From assembly GCA_045603305.1 (NCBI GenBank), contig JAZULV010000119.1:1-8196 (forward strand): a stretch of 8,196 nt of DNA. The letters run 5' to 3'. Below the pieces are notes generated by a model. It made no database searches. It was not told the origin of the DNA and worked only from the letters and a program-made list of their open reading frames with translations. Origin of the DNA: JAFRXK01 sp045603305. GTDB lineage: Bacteria; Bacillota; Clostridia; Lachnospirales; Lachnospiraceae. This document shows positions 6,892 to 8,196 of this stretch, piece by piece (the first letter of the stretch is position 1; each line of letters begins with the position of its first letter). A program made the translations under genes and the position numbers.

Positions 6892-7542
6892 ATGAAGAAA
6901 TTTGTATGTACAGTATGTGGTTATATTTATGAAGGCGATGCCGCACCGGCAGAGTGCCCTGTATGTCATCAGCCGGCTTCTGTGTTCAAAGAGATGGCAG
7001 CGCCAAAGAGCAAGTATGCTGGTACAAAGACAGAGAAAAACTTATGGGAAGCTTTTGCCGGAGAGTCTCAGGCAAGAAATAAGTATCCATATTTTGCTTC
7101 AGTTGCTAAGAAGGCAGGTTTCGAGCAGATTGCAGAGCTTTTCTTAAAGACAGCAGAGAATGAGAAAGAGCATGCTAAACTTTGGTTCAAGGCATTAGGC
7201 GAGTTAGGCGATACAGCCCAGAATCTTCTTGCAGCAGCAGAGGGCGAGAACGCAGAGTGGACAGACATGTATGATCGTATGGCTAAGGATGCTGAGGAAG
7301 AAGGCTTTACAGAGCTTGCTGAGCAGTTCAGAGGCGTAGCAGCCATTGAGAAGTCCCACGAGGAAAGATATCGTGCACTTCTTAACAATGTTGAGACAAA
7401 GCAGGTATTTGAGAGAGCCGGCATCGAGATTTGGGAGTGCCGCAACTGTGGTCACATTGTTGTTGGTACAACAGCTCCGGACAAGTGTCCTGTATGTAAT
7501 CATCCACAGAGCTATTTCGAGCTTAGAAAAGAGAATTATTAA
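6892..7542 (+). CDS. rbr: Rubrerythrin with rubredoxin domains at both ends
   Basis: 216 residues. An N-terminal rubredoxin-like iron site uses Cys6, 9, 22 and 25 (CTVC, CPVC) in about 1-33. A four-helix ferritin-like di-iron domain (about 45-170) carries ligand motifs AGES (E58), EKEH (E91, H94), GENAEW (E119, E122) and EKSH (E153, H156). A C-terminal rubredoxin domain uses Cys183, 186, 199 and 202. The family reduces hydrogen peroxide in the cytoplasm of anaerobes, with electrons passing from NAD(P)H through rubredoxin to the di-iron site. Classical rubrerythrin has only the C-terminal rubredoxin domain and 'reverse' rubrerythrin only the N-terminal one, so two is less usual. AGGAGG (6878-6883) with 8-nt spacing sets the start. 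Its own promoter and terminator suggest a single-gene unit. Codon use (GAG, AAG, GCA rich) suggests high expression. Confidence 0.95.
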   Translation: MKKFVCTVCGYIYEGDAAPAECPVCHQPASVFKEMAAPKSKYAGTKTEKNLWEAFAGESQARNKYPYFASVAKKAGFEQIAELFLKTAENEKEHAKLWFKALGELGDTAQNLLAAAEGENAEWTDMYDRMAKDAEEEGFTELAEQFRGVAAIEKSHEERYRALLNNVETKQVFERAGIEIWECRNCGHIVVGTTAPDKCPVCNHPQSYFELRKENY

Positions 7543-7563
7543 TACTTAGTTTTATGATCTATT

Positions 7564-7595
7564 ACTGCCTTCGGTTTATTCCGGGGGCAGTTTTC
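7564..7595 (+). terminator. Intrinsic terminator of the rubrerythrin gene
   Basis: ACTGCCTTCGG (7564-7574) pairs with CCGGGGGCAGT (7581-7591) as an 11-bp stem with two G-U pairs and the 6-nt loop TTTATT. A short T run (7591-7594) follows. It lies 22 nt after the stop codon and is GC-rich against an AT-rich background. Confidence 0.8.
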
Positions 7596-7596
7596 A

Positions 7597-7624
7597 TATA
7601 CCGGGAGCAGTGAATTCTGGTATA
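7597..7624 (+). repeat. Second inverted repeat just after the terminator
   Basis: TATACC (7597-7602) and GGTATA (7619-7624) are perfect complements; counting G-U pairs, the stem extends to 10 bp with an 8-nt loop. The internal CCGGGAGCAGT (7601-7611) is a 10 of 11 copy of the terminator's right arm 20 nt upstream, so the left arm at 7564-7574 could pair with either copy. Confidence 0.45.
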
Positions 7625-7778
7625 AATCGTAGCTATAATCAGACATTTGATGAGGTCCGGAACAAGTAAAGCTATTGTGCAAATTGTCAGAATAATTCTA
7701 AAAAAATACACTAAAGAATGAAAAGAAAAAGTGAAAATAATTAAATTAAAAAAACATCAAAAAAATTTTAAAAATGTG
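7625..7778. other. AT-rich gene-free stretch with A-tracts upstream of a strong promoter
   Basis: No open frame or RNA gene is visible. From about 7700 the strand is dominated by A runs and A/T tracts, the composition of an UP element or bent DNA, and it abuts the -35 at 7779. A small dyad AGAAT/ATTCT lies at 7689-7699. Confidence 0.5.
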
Positions 7779-7807
7779 TTGACAAATGTTTTTGCCTATG
7801 ATACTAT
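7779..7807 (+). promoter_or_regulatory. Strong sigma-A type promoter
   Basis: A perfect TTGACA (7779-7784), an ideal 17-nt spacer and TACTAT (7802-7807, 4 of 6), preceded by A-tract DNA. Start is expected near 7814. It is the strongest promoter-like sequence in the window, and the next recognisable gene is not within it, so it drives a leader or RNA of at least 380 nt. Confidence 0.75.
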
Positions 7808-7833
7808 ATAGTCACAACAAAGAAACAACAAAA

Positions 7834-7884
7834 CCTTTTCCCCTTAAAGTATATTTCAATAGAATATACAATCATAAAAGGAGG
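7834..7884 (+). promoter_or_regulatory. Possible SD-sequestering leader structure
   Basis: CCTTTT (7834-7839) can pair with AAAAGG (7876-7881), covering the front half of the very strong ribosome binding site AAAAGGAGG (7876-7884). Inside this stem lies a perfect hairpin, GTATATT (7849-7855) with AATATAC (7863-7869) and a 7-nt loop. Together they form a plausible translation on/off element near the 5' end of the transcript from 7814. No known riboswitch class is recognised. Confidence 0.4.
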
Positions 7885-7892
7885 CGAGTCCA

Positions 7893-7940
7893 TTGGAAAT
7901 AACAATATCAACTCATCAATATGAAAGTGGTAAGGCATAG
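7893..7940 (+). CDS. Possible leader peptide of 15 residues (TTG start)
   Basis: TTG at 7893 stands 8 nt after AAAAGGAGG (7876-7884), the strongest Shine-Dalgarno match in the window. It opens the frame MEITISTHQYESGKA, closed by TAG at 7938-7940. There is no run of one amino acid as in classical attenuators. It may be a translated leader peptide, the start of a gene broken by stops (the same frame reopens at 7995), or coincidence inside a non-coding RNA. The position behind a strong promoter favours real ribosome loading; the TTG start and short length argue for caution. Confidence 0.3.
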   Translation: MEITISTHQYESGKA

Positions 7941-8196
7941 CAATTCCCCGCAGGAAGACCTTAGTCAACTATCTGAATAGAACACTATTATTAAATATAT
8001 CGAAGTGAATATGATGAGACAATACAGAGGTTGGAGCTTCATATATCGAAGATATTAAGAATAAGAACATACGACTTTAAGGTAGACGAAATCAAGCTGG
8101 CATTCATATTGAACAATTACCACAAAGTATAGTACATAGGTTCCGGATTCGTGTAAAGAAACGAAGCAAGGAAGAATTAATTCTATATACAACCTG
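7941..8196 (+). other. Transcribed but gene-free 3' end of window: candidate ncRNA, long leader or decayed gene
   Basis: All forward frames are interrupted. The frame of the 15-codon ORF has further stops at 7962, 7974 and 7992, then 45 open codons (7995-8129, protein-like, e.g. RSEYDETIQRLELHISK), then TAG at 8130. Frame 2 is open from 8081 to the window end without a good start. RNA pairing is possible: TAAGG 7931-7935 with CCTTA 7959-7963, enclosing TTCC 7944-7947 with GGAA 7953-7956. An 11-bp direct repeat ATATATCGAAG occurs at 7995-8005 and 8041-8051, and a perfect 12-bp palindrome AGAATTAATTCT at 8173-8184. No terminator is seen, so the unit runs past the edge. No known RNA family is recognised. 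Confidence 0.4.

Noticed and set aside
7204..7503. Long reverse-strand open frames across the rubrerythrin gene
   Set aside because: They are shadows created by the codon bias of the rubrerythrin gene, whose domains and metal ligands are unambiguous.
7938..7940. TAG read as pyrrolysine or another recoded codon
   Set aside because: Further TAG, TGA and TAA codons follow in the same frame within 55 bases, so recoding of one stop would not restore a protein.
7921..7980. 19-codon ORF from ATG 7921
   Set aside because: No ribosome binding site precedes it, and it overlaps the better-supported TTG frame.
7656..8147. TCCGGAAC (7656-7663) complementary to GTTCCGGA (8140-8147) as long-range RNA pairing
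   Set aside because: The first copy lies upstream of the promoter at 7779, so it would not be in the same transcript; an 8-bp match over this distance is compatible with chance.

Overview
The window looks like a chromosomal stretch from a low-GC anaerobic Firmicute, most likely a Lachnospiraceae-type Clostridium relative. The grounds are AT-rich intergenic DNA, strong AGGAGG-type ribosome binding sites, a BlaI/M56 regulatory pair with an unusual sensor, a DinF/NorM-type MATE transporter, and an anaerobe's rubrerythrin. The genus is not resolved. Every supported gene lies on the + strand. I see no tRNA, rRNA, CRISPR array or insertion sequence.

Layout. 1-687 is the 3' part of an unrecognised protein whose frame is open from the first base, so the gene starts outside the window. 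688-795 holds a compact control region: a consensus -35, a 43-bp near-perfect palindrome and a run of eight T. It precedes a translationally coupled pair, a BlaI/MecI-type winged-helix repressor (796-1161) and an 810-residue BlaR1-like M56 membrane metalloprotease (1158-3590). The protease's roughly 470-residue outer domain does not look like a penicillin-binding sensor. A GC-rich hairpin at 3616-3647 ends this unit. A promoter at 3740-3768 then drives a closely spaced trio: MATE transporter (3844-5205), Gfo/Idh/MocA oxidoreductase (5240-6229) and MutX-like NUDIX hydrolase (6266-6733). A rubrerythrin with rubredoxin domains at both ends (6892-7542) has its own promoter and a good intrinsic terminator at 7564-7594.

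The last 650 bases carry no recognisable gene. They hold an A-tract-rich stretch and the best promoter in the window (TTGACA, 17 nt, TACTAT at 7779-7807). Downstream there is a possible SD-sequestering leader with a 15-codon TTG-start mini-ORF, then more than 250 nt blocked by stops in all frames. This is either a long mRNA leader, a structured non-coding RNA, or a decayed gene behind an intact promoter. It is the least explained part of the window.

How it may fit together: BlaI and the M56 protease form an inducible signal-relay module. By analogy with BlaI/BlaR1, an outside signal activates the protease and relieves repression. No beta-lactamase or other obvious target is linked, so the proven logic extends only to probable autoregulation. 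MATE export, nucleotide-pool cleaning and rubrerythrin peroxide reduction share a loose stress theme, but nothing in the sequence shows they are controlled together.
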